From contig NC_015580.1 in NCBI RefSeq assembly GCF_000253255.1, forward strand, positions 2,369,001 to 2,433,000: a DNA stretch of 64,000 nucleotides. The letters run 5' to 3'. This document shows positions 41,824 through 51,238 of the stretch, piece after piece. How positions within the stretch are numbered: position 1 is the stretch's first letter; every line of letters starts with the position of its first letter. The stretch comes from Novosphingobium sp. PP1Y (GTDB lineage: Bacteria > Pseudomonadota > Alphaproteobacteria > Sphingomonadales > Sphingomonadaceae). The translations under genes were made by a program, and so were the position numbers. Under the pieces are notes generated by a model. It worked only from the letters and a program-made list of their open reading frames with translations. It was not told where the DNA came from and did not search any database.

Positions 41824-43860
41824 ATGATGCAAACGCGACAGAATCGAAAAGGAACGCCTGGCAGCCGGTGTGCAAGACGCCTGGCCGGCCTTTTTCTCGG
41901 CCTGATACTGATCCTGAGCGGCGGGCTGATCCCCTTGGCGCACGCGGCGCCGAGCACGATTCCGGATACGGCTGCGACGACGGCTACGGTCGAGACGACG
42001 TGGAAGCTGCTCGACTATGTGGCGGTGGATTATGACGGCGCGGTCAAGGACGGCCGGATCGTCAGCACCGGCGAATTTTCCGAAATGCAGGAATTCACCG
42101 CGACCATCGCCCAGCACATCGGCGCGCTTCCCGAAAATCCCGCGAAGGCAAAGCTCGAAACGGGTGCGAAGGTGCTTCAGCAACTGGTGGCACAGAAGGC
42201 CTCCGCACAGCAGATCGCCACGGCCTCGCACGCGCTGTCCGCTGCGATGCTTGACGCCTATCCGGTGCCGATCGCGCCGCAATCCATCCCTGACCTTGCG
42301 CGCGGCGCGGCATTGTTCAGGGAAAGCTGCGCAGCTTGTCATGGCATGAATGGCGACGGCAAAGGCCCCGATGCCGCAAAGCTCTCGACCCCGCCCATCG
42401 CCTTCACGGACGTTGAGCGGGCGCGCAAGCGTAGCGTTGCCGCACTAGAGCAAGTAATTTCGCAAGGCATCGACGGCACGGCCATGCAGAGCTTCGCCGA
42501 TCTCCCGGTCCAGGATCGCTGGGCGCTGGCCTTTTACGCGGGGCACTTTGCCTTTTCGCCGGATCAGGTCGAGCGGGGCAAGCAGATATGGACAAGCGAT
42601 GCCGACATCCGTTCGCGCTTTCCGGACCTCAAGACGCTGGTCACCACAACACCTGCTGCGCTGGGCAAGGACATCGGGCAGGGAAGGGCCGACGCGGTCA
42701 TGGCCTATCTGCGCGCTCATCCGGAAGCCGTGACCCAGACTGCGGGCGGCACCGCCGGATCGCTCGATCTGGTCCGCAGCAGACTAGCGGAGAGCCTCGC
42801 CGCCTATCGCGAAGGGGATCGGACGCGGGCTGAGCAGCTTGCCCTTTCAGCCTATCTGGATGGGTTCGAACCGATCGAGCCGCTGCTGGGCGCCAGTGAC
42901 GCAAGTCTCCTGAGCACGATCGAGACGCGCATGGGCGAACTGCGCGCGGCGATCGACGATGGCGATCCCGTGTCGTCCGTCGAGATGCGCATCGACGCGA
43001 TCGAAGCGCTTCTGTCCGATGCCGGCACGGCGCTTTCGCCTGAAGCCTCAAACGGGACGAGCGCATTCGTCGGAGCTTTCACCATCTTGCTTCGCGAAGG
43101 CCTCGAAGCCCTCCTGATCGTGGTCGCCATGCTCGCGTTTCTGCGCAAGGCCGAGCAGGATCATGCGCTGCGCTATGTCCACGGCGGCTGGATGGCGGCG
43201 CTTCTGGCCGGCGCTGCGACCTGGCTCGCCGCGACCTATTTCATCTCGATCAGCGGCGCGAGCCGGGAACTCACCGAAGGGCTCGGATCGCTTCTCGCCG
43301 CTGTCGTGCTCCTGTCGGTGGGTATCTGGATGCATGGCAAGAGCCAGGCGGACCAGTGGCAGCGCTATATCCGCGAGAAGCTGGCGGGTGCGATGAACCG
43401 GGAATCCAACTGGTTCCTGTTCGGCCTCGCCTTCGTCGTCGTCTATCGAGAGGTCTTCGAGACGATTCTTTTCTATGCCGCCTTGTGGGCACAGGGGAAT
43501 GGAGCGGCGATGTTCGCCGGCGCGGTTGGTGCCATCGGCACGCTTGCCGCCCTCGCCTGGGCGATGATGCGCTACAGCCGCAGCCTCCCGGTGGGAACCT
43601 TCTTTCGATACAGCTCCTGGCTCATGGCCGTCCTGACCGTCATCCTGGCGGGCAAGGGTGTTGCCGCCCTCCAGGAAGCCGGCTGGATCGACATCGCGCC
43701 GCTCCACGACGTGCCGCGCCTTTCGATTTTCGGTCTGTTCCCGACAATTCAAACGGTAGCGGCCCAAGCGCTGGCGGCTCTTGCCATCATTCTTGGTTTC
43801 CTGATGAATGGTCGCCCCTCGCGAAAACCGGTTGTTGGGCGAGATCTGGATGAGGATTGA
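41824..43860 (+). CDS. pbrT: Cytochrome c-FTR1 fusion permease (PbrT-like), copy 2
   Basis: The protein has 678 residues; ATG 41827 is an equal start. It is a paralogue of the protein at 26158 along its whole length: signal peptide (LAGLFLGLILILSGGLIPLAHA), helical domain, haem c site CAACH, then the FTR1 permease with REGLEALLIVVAM and YREVFETILFYAALW. The membrane half is nearly invariant between the copies (ISGASRELTEG; SVGIWMHGK; QADQWQRYIREK). The soluble half differs more. Substrate is probably Fe3+, Pb2+ or a related cation. Its own MerR-type promoter suggests control by the CadR-like protein 16 kb away. Confidence 0.88.
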   Translation: MMQTRQNRKGTPGSRCARRLAGLFLGLILILSGGLIPLAHAAPSTIPDTAATTATVETTWKLLDYVAVDYDGAVKDGRIVSTGEFSEMQEFTATIAQHIGALPENPAKAKLETGAKVLQQLVAQKASAQQIATASHALSAAMLDAYPVPIAPQSIPDLARGAALFRESCAACHGMNGDGKGPDAAKLSTPPIAFTDVERARKRSVAALEQVISQGIDGTAMQSFADLPVQDRWALAFYAGHFAFSPDQVERGKQIWTSDADIRSRFPDLKTLVTTTPAALGKDIGQGRADAVMAYLRAHPEAVTQTAGGTAGSLDLVRSRLAESLAAYREGDRTRAEQLALSAYLDGFEPIEPLLGASDASLLSTIETRMGELRAAIDDGDPVSSVEMRIDAIEALLSDAGTALSPEASNGTSAFVGAFTILLREGLEALLIVVAMLAFLRKAEQDHALRYVHGGWMAALLAGAATWLAATYFISISGASRELTEGLGSLLAAVVLLSVGIWMHGKSQADQWQRYIREKLAGAMNRESNWFLFGLAFVVVYREVFETILFYAALWAQGNGAAMFAGAVGAIGTLAALAWAMMRYSRSLPVGTFFRYSSWLMAVLTVILAGKGVAALQEAGWIDIAPLHDVPRLSIFGLFPTIQTVAAQALAALAIILGFLMNGRPSRKPVVGRDLDED

Positions 43861-43959
43861 CACCAACTGTCGGCAGATTTTTATTGTTAGCGATGACGGA
43901 AGTCTATAGTCGTTCGTGCGATGGGAACTGGGGAGGTCGGCCCAACAGGCTTTGTTGAG

Positions 43960-44328
43960 ATGAAGTTTCTTGCCTGCCTGATCGCGCTCGCCGCAATTAT
44001 TGGGCTATTGGGCCAGGAAGCAGCATTGGCGCGCGCCATGCCGTTCGAAACCTCGACGCAAGCCGAGTCCGCCATGCAGATGGGTTCCGGTTGCACGGAA
44101 ATGGGAACGGTCGTCAAGAAGGCGTCACAGTCCCAGGTACCCTGCCAGGGGATGACCCTGGATTGCATCGCCAAGATGGGTTGCGCGATACCCTTGGCGT
44201 TGGTTCCGCCGTTCTATCTGGGCGTTTCTCCGCAATTTCGTCGGGTGAATCCTCCGTTCACCCCAGTCGCTCCGCTGGTAGGTCGCGATATTTCTCCCGA
44301 GCCGGAGCCACCCTCCCGCCTTGGCTGA
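43960..44328 (+). CDS. Small secreted Cys/Met protein before the cus operon
   Basis: The protein has 122 residues from ATG 43960 (MKFLACLIALAAIIGLLGQ...); ATG 43921 would add 13 residues. A signal peptide is followed by a Met/Cys segment: SAMQMGSGCTEMG, VPCQGMTLDCIAKMGC. A hydrophobic helix (IPLALVPPFYLGV) and a Pro-rich tail end the protein. Cys/Met spacing suggests copper or silver binding. Its position before the Cus genes fits periplasmic copper handling. I know no family name. Confidence 0.6.
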   Translation: MKFLACLIALAAIIGLLGQEAALARAMPFETSTQAESAMQMGSGCTEMGTVVKKASQSQVPCQGMTLDCIAKMGCAIPLALVPPFYLGVSPQFRRVNPPFTPVAPLVGRDISPEPEPPSRLG

Positions 44329-44397
44329 ACCCCAGAAGCGCGCGCCGGATCATTGTCCGCTGCGTACCTCTACTCCGTTCAACCAAGGATATTTCAC

Positions 44398-44664
44398 ATG
44401 AAGACTATTTTGACGCTCGCCGCGGTTGCGGCGGCACTCGCTAGTGCATCCATCGCCTCCGCCCACGAGGATCCCGGCGGTCATTGGGAATGGCGAAACC
44501 AACCTTCGTTCGGCTCGAAGTCGACCGTCCCTTCGCGCACCCGCGTCTGGGTCAAGGACGCCGAAACCAGCATGGCCAATTGCGATTGCGCCATGATGAA
44601 GGCCGACAAAGCCAGCTGCATGATGAACATGCCCGGCAAGGCTGGAGCGCCATCGGCCGGCTAA
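44398..44664 (+). CDS. Small periplasmic Met/Cys-rich protein
   Basis: The protein has 88 residues from ATG 44398 (MKTILTLAAVAAALASASIA), with a signal peptide cut near residue 22. The mature part has HEDPGGHWEWRNQPSFGSKS and ends with a Met/Cys cluster, MANCDCAMMKADKASCMMNM, that looks like a Cu+/Ag+ site. It lies between the previous secreted protein and cusC on the same strand. It may be a periplasmic copper buffer; inference from composition and context. Confidence 0.65.
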   Translation: MKTILTLAAVAAALASASIASAHEDPGGHWEWRNQPSFGSKSTVPSRTRVWVKDAETSMANCDCAMMKADKASCMMNMPGKAGAPSAG

Positions 44665-44801
44665 GGCGATTGCCTGGCCGATAACCGATAGCAAACACGG
44701 CCGGGCGCGTGGCGCCGGCGGAGCATGCCCCCTTCGCCGGCGCCCGTTCGCCCAGGCTTCGTTGCGGTATTGGCCATGGCTCTCCCGATCAGGAGACTCC
44801 C

Positions 44802-46031
44802 ATGCGATTGATTGTACTGGTGCCGCTGCTGGCGGCGATCCCGGGCGCTGCGCTGGCCAAGCCGCTGACCTTCGAGCGGGCGCTCGAACGCGCACGCGCC
44901 TACGCGCCGTCGCTCAAGGCGGGCGCGGCCGGGGTCGATGCCGCGCGTTCTGATTCGGTTGCCGCGGGTCGGTTGCCCGATCCGACGCTGGCGGTCGGCA
45001 TCGACAATTTCCCCGTCTCGGGACCGCCGGCCTTCAGCTTCACCCGCGAGAACATGACGATGGAGCGTATCGGGTTGGAGCAGGCATTCCCCAATCCGGC
45101 CAAGCGCCGCGCGGAGCGGACCCGCGCGCAGGCAGACATCGGCATGGCAGAGGCCGGTCTGGCGGTCGAAGCGCAGAACGTCCGCCTCGAAACGGCCCTG
45201 GCCTGGATTGATCTCTATTACGCCAAGCGTCGGCTCGCACAGCTCGACCTGCTCAACGACAGTCTCAACGATCTGCAGACGACCGTTTCGGCGCGCCTCG
45301 CAGCCGGGACCGCGCGGCCGAGCCAGGCGTTCGAACCCGAGCAACTACGCGCCGCCGTCAACGACCGGCGCAGCGAACTTGCCGCCGAGGTCGCCGCTGC
45401 GCGCGCGCGGCTGATCCGGTTCACCGGCGATCCCGATGCCGACGCCGCAGGCGATCCGCCGACGATCGAGGTCGATCGCGCCCGCCTGATGGCGGGGGTG
45501 GCTTCGCTCCCCGCGCTCAAGTCGCTCGACGCCGGAATCGACGTGGCGGATGCGGACACCGAACTGGCTCGCGCCGAAAAACGGCCGGATTGGCGGGTCA
45601 CCACATCCTACGGGCGCCGCGATCCGGCCTTTGGCGACATGGTGTCGGTCGGCGTGAGCATCGACCTGCCGTTGTTCACCAAGCGCAGGCAAGACCCGAA
45701 GATCGCTGCGAGGGCCAGCGATGCCGAACGTGCCCGGCTGCTACGCGAGGCCGGTGAACGGCAGATCGTGGCCGCACTCGACGCGGCTCTGGCCGACCAC
45801 GTCATGCACCATCAGTTGCTGATGAACGCCCGTGACACGCTGGTGCCGCTCGCCAAGCGAAGGGCCGAACTCGACATGGCGAGCTATGCTGCGGGCAAGC
45901 TCGACCTCGGCAGCGCGCTGCTCTCGACGCTGGCCGAAGCCGAAGCCGAAGTCGACGCGCTGGCGCGCGAAGCTGAGGTCGCGCGCGACGCGATCCGGAT
46001 CAACTTTACCTATGGGGATACGCAGCCATGA
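44802..46031 (+). CDS. cusC: Outer-membrane efflux protein (TolC/CusC family)
   Basis: The protein has 409 residues; ATG 44802 follows AGGAG. A signal peptide (VPLLAAIPGAALA) precedes a TolC-type protein: FERALERARAYAPSLKAGAA, LEQAFPNPAKRRAERTRAQA, and the second repeat RRAELDMASYAAGKLDLGSA. It is the outer-membrane duct of the copper/silver exporter. The stop overlaps cusB as ATGA. Confidence 0.85.
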   Translation: MRLIVLVPLLAAIPGAALAKPLTFERALERARAYAPSLKAGAAGVDAARSDSVAAGRLPDPTLAVGIDNFPVSGPPAFSFTRENMTMERIGLEQAFPNPAKRRAERTRAQADIGMAEAGLAVEAQNVRLETALAWIDLYYAKRRLAQLDLLNDSLNDLQTTVSARLAAGTARPSQAFEPEQLRAAVNDRRSELAAEVAAARARLIRFTGDPDADAAGDPPTIEVDRARLMAGVASLPALKSLDAGIDVADADTELARAEKRPDWRVTTSYGRRDPAFGDMVSVGVSIDLPLFTKRRQDPKIAARASDAERARLLREAGERQIVAALDAALADHVMHHQLLMNARDTLVPLAKRRAELDMASYAAGKLDLGSALLSTLAEAEAEVDALAREAEVARDAIRINFTYGDTQP

Positions 46032-47512
46032 CACTGAATGCAAAACGAGCGGCGCTGTGGGGCGCCGGGGTGTTGGCAATTGCAACAATTGCTGGCGGCA
46101 GCGGATACTGGCTCGGATTGCGCGGCGGACCGGTGACCGAAAATGATGCCGGTCAGTCGGGGCGAAAGATTCTCTATTGGTACGACCCTATGGTGCCAGC
46201 CGAGCACTACGACAATCCCAATTCTCTCTCGTCGATGGGGATGAAGACTATCCCGAAATATGCCGATGAGGCGGAAGGCGACGCCAGCGTAAAGATCGAC
46301 CCCGCACTTTCTCAGAGCCTGGGTATGCGCACCGCGACCGCGAGGATGGGCACGCTCGGTAGCGCGATCAGCGCGACCGGCGTCATCGCATTCAACCAGC
46401 GCGACGTTGCCATCGTCCAGCCTCGTGCGGGTGGCTTCGTTCAGCGCACCTACGCACGCGCGCCCGATGACCTGATCCGGGCAGGCGCCCCAATCGTCGA
46501 TCTGTTAGTGCCGGATTGGGGCGGGGCACAGATGGAATATCTCGCAACGCTGCGCACGGGCAATGCCGAGCTTGCCCGAGCGGCTCGGCAGCGCCTGACG
46601 CTCCTAGGCATGCCGGCCTCGACCATCTCCGCCGTTGAAAACGGACGGCGCACGAGCACCGTCTACACCGTCTCGGCTCCGATCGGAGGAACGATCTCGA
46701 CGCTCGACGTGCGTCCGGGAATGACCGTGTCGGCGGGCGAGGCACTGGCGCAGATCAATGGCCTTTCCAGCGTCTGGCTCGATGCCGCCGTGCCCGAAGC
46801 GGTTGCGGGTTCGGTATCTCCCGGACAGCCTGTGACAGTTGCGCTTACGGCATTTCCCGGCGAGACACGGCGCGGGCGGATCAGAACCATCCTTCCCAAG
46901 GCCGACGACCAGAGCCGGACGCTTACCGTGCGGATCGAGCTGCCCAATCCCGGCCTCAAGCTTCGGCCTGGCATGTTCGCCCAGGTGAACTTCACCGGCA
47001 ACGACCGGCAAGCGCTGTTGGTGCCCTCCGAAGCGGTGATCCAGACCGGCAAGCGTGCGATCGTGATGCTGGCGCTCGACAAGGGCCGTTACCGCGCTGC
47101 CGAAGTGCGCACCGGCCAAACCAGCAACGGCCAGACCGAGATCCTTGCCGGCCTCTCGCAAGGCGAGAAAGTCGTCACGTCCGGCCAGTTCCTGATCGAT
47201 TCCGAGGCAAGCCTGTCTGGTATGGACGTGCGGCCGATCAATGCGGCCAGCACATCCGAGCCAGCGAAACAATCCACCAAGCCTGCGACCTACGAGACGC
47301 GCGGCGTCATCCAGAAGATCGCGCCCAGCGGGATTACGCTCAAGCATGAGCCGGTCCCGGCGCTGCAATGGCCGGCCATGACCATGACTTTCGGGCTCCA
47401 AAGCCCAGCACTGGCGCGCGGCTTCAAGGTGGGTGACCGTGTTCGATTCACCTTCAGTCAGGATGATGCGGGGCCGACGATCCGAAGCATGGCCGCGGAG
47501 GTGGGGCAATGA
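46028..47512 (+). CDS. cusB: RND adaptor CusB with fused C-terminal CusF domain
   Basis: The protein has 494 residues. After an anchor (GVLAIATIAGGSGYWLGL) comes a heavy-metal-binding domain (YWYDPMVPAEHYD ... SMGMKTIPKY), in which the Met residues bind Cu+/Ag+. Barrel-sandwich, alpha-hairpin and beta-barrel domains follow (VQPRAGGFVQRTYARAPDDL; GLKLRPGMFAQVNFTG). The last 70 residues are an extra CusF domain with the full metal site His...Trp...Met-x-Met (LKHEPVPALQWPAMTMTF). CusF normally delivers metal to CusB as a separate chaperone, so the fusion provides its own donor. Overlaps both neighbours by ATGA. Confidence 0.92.
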   Translation: MTLNAKRAALWGAGVLAIATIAGGSGYWLGLRGGPVTENDAGQSGRKILYWYDPMVPAEHYDNPNSLSSMGMKTIPKYADEAEGDASVKIDPALSQSLGMRTATARMGTLGSAISATGVIAFNQRDVAIVQPRAGGFVQRTYARAPDDLIRAGAPIVDLLVPDWGGAQMEYLATLRTGNAELARAARQRLTLLGMPASTISAVENGRRTSTVYTVSAPIGGTISTLDVRPGMTVSAGEALAQINGLSSVWLDAAVPEAVAGSVSPGQPVTVALTAFPGETRRGRIRTILPKADDQSRTLTVRIELPNPGLKLRPGMFAQVNFTGNDRQALLVPSEAVIQTGKRAIVMLALDKGRYRAAEVRTGQTSNGQTEILAGLSQGEKVVTSGQFLIDSEASLSGMDVRPINAASTSEPAKQSTKPATYETRGVIQKIAPSGITLKHEPVPALQWPAMTMTFGLQSPALARGFKVGDRVRFTFSQDDAGPTIRSMAAEVGQ

Positions 47513-50500
47513 TCGCGCGGCTGCTAGGCTGGTCGGTCACCAACCGCCTCTTCATCGTCCTTGCCGCGATTGCCCTTTCGGTAGCGGGCATCTGGGCAGT
47601 GCGCAGCACGCCCATCGATGCCTTGCCGGATTTGTCTGACGTACAAGTGGTGATCCGCACCAGCTATCCAGGACAGGCGCCGCGCATCGTCGAGGATCAG
47701 GTGACCTATCCGCTCGCAACGACCATGCTCTCTGTGCCCGGAGCGAAGACAGTGCGGGGCTATTCCTTTTTCGGCGACAGCTACGTCTATGTGATTTTCG
47801 AAGACGGCACCGATCTCTACTGGGCGCGCTCGCGTGTGCTTGAATATCTCAATCAGGTGCAGGGGCGCCTGCCCGAAGGCGTCACCAGCGCCATCGGACC
47901 CGATGCAACCGGGGTGGGCTGGATCTACGAATATGCGCTGGTCGACCGCACCGGTCAGCACGACCTCAGCCAACTGCGCGGCATTCAGGACTGGTTCCTG
48001 CGCTACGAGCTCAAGACCATCCCCGGCATCGCCGAAGTCGCCAGCATCGGCGGCATGGTAAAGCAGTATCAGGTCGTGCTCGATCCGGTGAAGCTCGCAA
48101 GCTACGGCATAACCTTTCAGGATACGGTCTCGGCAATCCGCAGGGCCAACCAGGAAGTCGGCGGATCGGTGCTCGAGATGGGCGAGGCCGAATATATGGT
48201 CCGAGCCTCGGGCTATCTGCAATCGCTCGACGACTTTCGGGCCATTCCGGTCAAGACAGCCCAGGGCGGCGTGCCGGTCACGCTGGGCGATGTCGCCACG
48301 ATCCGACTTGGCCCGGAAATGCGCCGCGGTATCGCCGACCTCAACGGGGAGGGGGAAGTCGCCGGCGGCGTGGTCATTCTGCGCCAGGGCGCCGACGCCC
48401 GAAGCGCGATCGCGGCGGTCAAGGAGCGGCTCGCCACCTTGCGCAAGAGCTTGCCGCCCGGCGTCGAGATCGTCCCCACCTACGACCGTTCCCAGCTCAT
48501 CGATGCCTCCGTCGAGAACCTTACCCACAAGCTGATCGAAGAGTTCATTGTCGTGGCCGTCGTCTGCGCACTGTTCCTCTGGCACGTGCGATCAGCGCTG
48601 GTCGCTATCGTGACACTGCCGCTGGGCGTGCTTGCGGCATTCATCGTCATGCGCTTCCAGGGGGTAAGCGCCAATATCATGTCGCTAGGCGGCATCGCGA
48701 TTGCCATCGGCGCAATGGTCGATGCGGCGGTGGTGATGATTGAGAACGCCCACAAGCACCTCGAACGCTGGCACCGCGCCAATCCAGGCCGCGAACCCGA
48801 CGCCCAGGCGCGCTGGCTCACCGTTACGCTCGCCGCAGAGGAAGTCGGGCCGGCGCTGTTCTTCAGCCTCCTCATCATCACCCTCTCGTTTCTGCCGGTC
48901 TTCACGCTGCAGGCGCAGGAGGGACGGCTGTTCTCCCCGCTCGCCTTCACCAAGACCTATTCGATGGCTTCTGCGGCGATCCTGTCGGTGACATTGGTGC
49001 CGGTGCTGATGGGCTGGCTGATCCGCGGGCGGATTCCGTCGGAACAGGACAATCCTATCAACCGGGCGCTGACCCGCGCCTATCGTCCCACGCTCGATTG
49101 GGTGATGCGTCACCCCAAGGGCATACTCGTGGTGGCAGGGCTGGTGTTCCTGACAACAGCGTGGCCCGCAACGAGGCTCGGTGGAGAATTTCTGCCGCCG
49201 CTCAACGAAGGCGATCTGCTCTACATGCCTTCCGCACTACCTGGCCTTTCTGCTGCAAAGGCTGGCGCGTTGCTGCAACAGACCGACCGGCTGATCAAAA
49301 CCGTGCCAGAAGTGGAGAGCGTGTTCGGCAAGGCCGGTCGGGCCGACACCGCAACCGATCCAGCGCCGCTCGAAATGTTCGAGACAACCATCCGCTTCAA
49401 ACCGCGCGGGTCATGGCGACCGGGCATGACGCCCGCCAAGCTCGTCGACGAGCTTGATCGGGTAGTGAAGGTTCCGGGCCTGTCCAACGTCTGGGTGCCC
49501 CCGATCCGCAACCGCATCGACATGCTTGCAACCGGGATCAAGAGCCCGATCGGCATCAAGGTTTCGGGAGAGGACCTGGGCACGATCGACCGAGTCGCGC
49601 GCCGAATCGAAGCAGTGGCGAAGACCGTGCCCGGTGTCAGTTCAGCCCTCGCCGAGCGTCTCGAAGGCGGTCGCTACGTCGATGTCGACATCGATCGCGC
49701 GGCGGCAGGGCGCTACGGCCTCAACATTGCTGATGTTCAGGAAATTGTCGCGGGAGCTGTAGGCGGGGCCAATGTCGGCCTCACCGTCGAAGGGCTGGCG
49801 CGCTACCCCATCAACGTGCGCTATCCGCGCGAGGTGCGCGACAATCTCGATGCCTTGCGCGCCTTGCCGATCCTGACCCCATCGGGACAGCAGATCACGC
49901 TCGGCACAGTTGCATCCCTGCGCATCGCCGACGGGCCACCGATGCTCAAGAGCGAGAACGGGCGGCCGACGAGCTATGTCTATATCGACGTGCGCGGGCG
50001 TGACCTTGCCTCGGTCGTTCATGATCTGCAGCGCGCCGTTGCAACAAAGGTTCAGTTACCGCCCGGCATCAGCGTCACCTATGCCGGGCAGTTCGAATAT
50101 CTGAGCCGCGCGATCTCGCGTCTCAAGATCGTTGTGCCCGCGACCCTCGCGATCATCTTTCTGCTGCTTTACATGATCTTCCGCCGCTGGGACGAGGCGG
50201 CACTGATCATGGGCACGCTGCCCTTCGCGCTGACCGGCGGATTCTGGCTTCTCTACCTTCTGGGATACAGCCAGTCAGTCGCTACAGGCGTCGGCTTCAT
50301 CGCCCTGGCTGGCGTCGCCGCTGAATTCGGGGTCGTGATGCTCCTCTATCTCAAGCAGGCGCTCGAAATGCGTGGCACCGATCCCGACCGAACCGAGGTG
50401 GAGGCTGCTGTGCGCGAAGGCGCGCTGCTGCGAGTCCGGCCCAAGGCAATGACGGTCGCGGTCATCCTCGCCGGCCTTTTGCCCGTCCTGATCGGGACCG

Positions 50501-50649
50501 GTGCGGGCTCGGAGATCATGAGCCGCATCGCCGCGCCCATGATCGGCGGCATGATCACGGCGCCGCTGCTCTCGATGTTCGTCATTCCGGCCGGCTATTT
50601 GCTGATGCGATCGCCACGCAAATCCGTTCGACATCCAGAACCATCGTAA
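47509..50649 (+). CDS. cusA: Copper/silver RND efflux pump (CusA)
   Basis: The protein has 1046 residues, close to E. coli CusA (1047). The TM4 relay reads AIAIGAMVDAAVVMIENAHK, the monovalent (HME4) type. The three substrate methionines of CusA have counterparts in LLYMPSALPG, PLEMFETT and RIDMLATGIKSPIGIKV. Twelve membrane segments are in the RND pattern. It drives Cu+/Ag+ from the periplasm out through CusC using the proton gradient. It starts in an ATGA overlap with cusB and is followed by cusF. Confidence 0.95.
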   Translation: MIARLLGWSVTNRLFIVLAAIALSVAGIWAVRSTPIDALPDLSDVQVVIRTSYPGQAPRIVEDQVTYPLATTMLSVPGAKTVRGYSFFGDSYVYVIFEDGTDLYWARSRVLEYLNQVQGRLPEGVTSAIGPDATGVGWIYEYALVDRTGQHDLSQLRGIQDWFLRYELKTIPGIAEVASIGGMVKQYQVVLDPVKLASYGITFQDTVSAIRRANQEVGGSVLEMGEAEYMVRASGYLQSLDDFRAIPVKTAQGGVPVTLGDVATIRLGPEMRRGIADLNGEGEVAGGVVILRQGADARSAIAAVKERLATLRKSLPPGVEIVPTYDRSQLIDASVENLTHKLIEEFIVVAVVCALFLWHVRSALVAIVTLPLGVLAAFIVMRFQGVSANIMSLGGIAIAIGAMVDAAVVMIENAHKHLERWHRANPGREPDAQARWLTVTLAAEEVGPALFFSLLIITLSFLPVFTLQAQEGRLFSPLAFTKTYSMASAAILSVTLVPVLMGWLIRGRIPSEQDNPINRALTRAYRPTLDWVMRHPKGILVVAGLVFLTTAWPATRLGGEFLPPLNEGDLLYMPSALPGLSAAKAGALLQQTDRLIKTVPEVESVFGKAGRADTATDPAPLEMFETTIRFKPRGSWRPGMTPAKLVDELDRVVKVPGLSNVWVPPIRNRIDMLATGIKSPIGIKVSGEDLGTIDRVARRIEAVAKTVPGVSSALAERLEGGRYVDVDIDRAAAGRYGLNIADVQEIVAGAVGGANVGLTVEGLARYPINVRYPREVRDNLDALRALPILTPSGQQITLGTVASLRIADGPPMLKSENGRPTSYVYIDVRGRDLASVVHDLQRAVATKVQLPPGISVTYAGQFEYLSRAISRLKIVVPATLAIIFLLLYMIFRRWDEAALIMGTLPFALTGGFWLLYLLGYSQSVATGVGFIALAGVAAEFGVVMLLYLKQALEMRGTDPDRTEVEAAVREGALLRVRPKAMTVAVILAGLLPVLIGTGAGSEIMSRIAAPMIGGMITAPLLSMFVIPAGYLLMRSPRKSVRHPEPS

Positions 50650-50660
50650 GGAGAAGACCG

Positions 50661-51071
50661 ATGAAAGTTATGTACAGCTTGATCATTCTGGGGCCTGCAC
50701 TGCTGCTGGCGGCATGCGGGCAAAAGGCAAAGGAAACGCCTGCCGGATCGACATCGACGTCCGAACCCGCCGTTCAGTCGATGGGCGCCATGGGCCAGGC
50801 CATGGGCAGCAACAGCGGCACGATGCCTATGAGCAGCGCGCAGATGCCCGCGATGGCAAGCGGGATGGGCATGGTGACCGCCGTCGATCCCAAGGACGGG
50901 ACGGTCACGATCAAGCATGGCCCGATCCCGGCCGCCAACTGGCCGGCCATGACGATGATGTTCACTGCCGATCCCAAGCTGCTTGAGACCGTGAAGCCTG
51001 GCGACAACGTATCCTTCGATCTCAAGGTCAAGGGTGATGGCGGCGAAGTGACGGCGATCAGGAAACAGTGA
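50661..51071 (+). CDS. cusF: CusF-domain copper-binding lipoprotein
   Basis: The protein has 136 residues; ATG 50661 follows AAGGAG. A lipoprotein signal ends LLLAACG (Cys at residue 19). A Ser/Met-rich linker (MGAMGQAMGSNSGTMPMSS) precedes the CusF barrel with His...Trp...Met-x-Met (IKHGPIPAANWPAMTMMF). It binds Cu+ or Ag+ in the periplasm and passes it to CusB. The lipid anchor differs from the soluble E. coli CusF. It ends the cus operon. Confidence 0.9.
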   Translation: MKVMYSLIILGPALLLAACGQKAKETPAGSTSTSEPAVQSMGAMGQAMGSNSGTMPMSSAQMPAMASGMGMVTAVDPKDGTVTIKHGPIPAANWPAMTMMFTADPKLLETVKPGDNVSFDLKVKGDGGEVTAIRKQ

Positions 51072-51080
51072 CTGTGGGGG

Positions 51081-51106
51081 AGGGGCGGATCACCAGGTCC
51101 GCCCCT
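51081..51106 (+). terminator. Hairpin at the end of the cus operon
   Basis: AGGGGCGGA (51081-51089) pairs with TCCGCCCCT (51098-51106). There is only a weak T-rich tail (TCTTCTT), so termination may be partial. Confidence 0.5.
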
Positions 51107-51238
51107 GCACAGTCTTCTTGCTGCGCCGAGTGTATGCAGCCAATTTGCCGGCTTGGAAGTGGTGGGAGCTGCAATACCGGCGAATGTCGGGCGAAGCCGA
51201 TCGGCTTCGGGACAGCGAAGTGGTTTTTCTGGTTTCGT

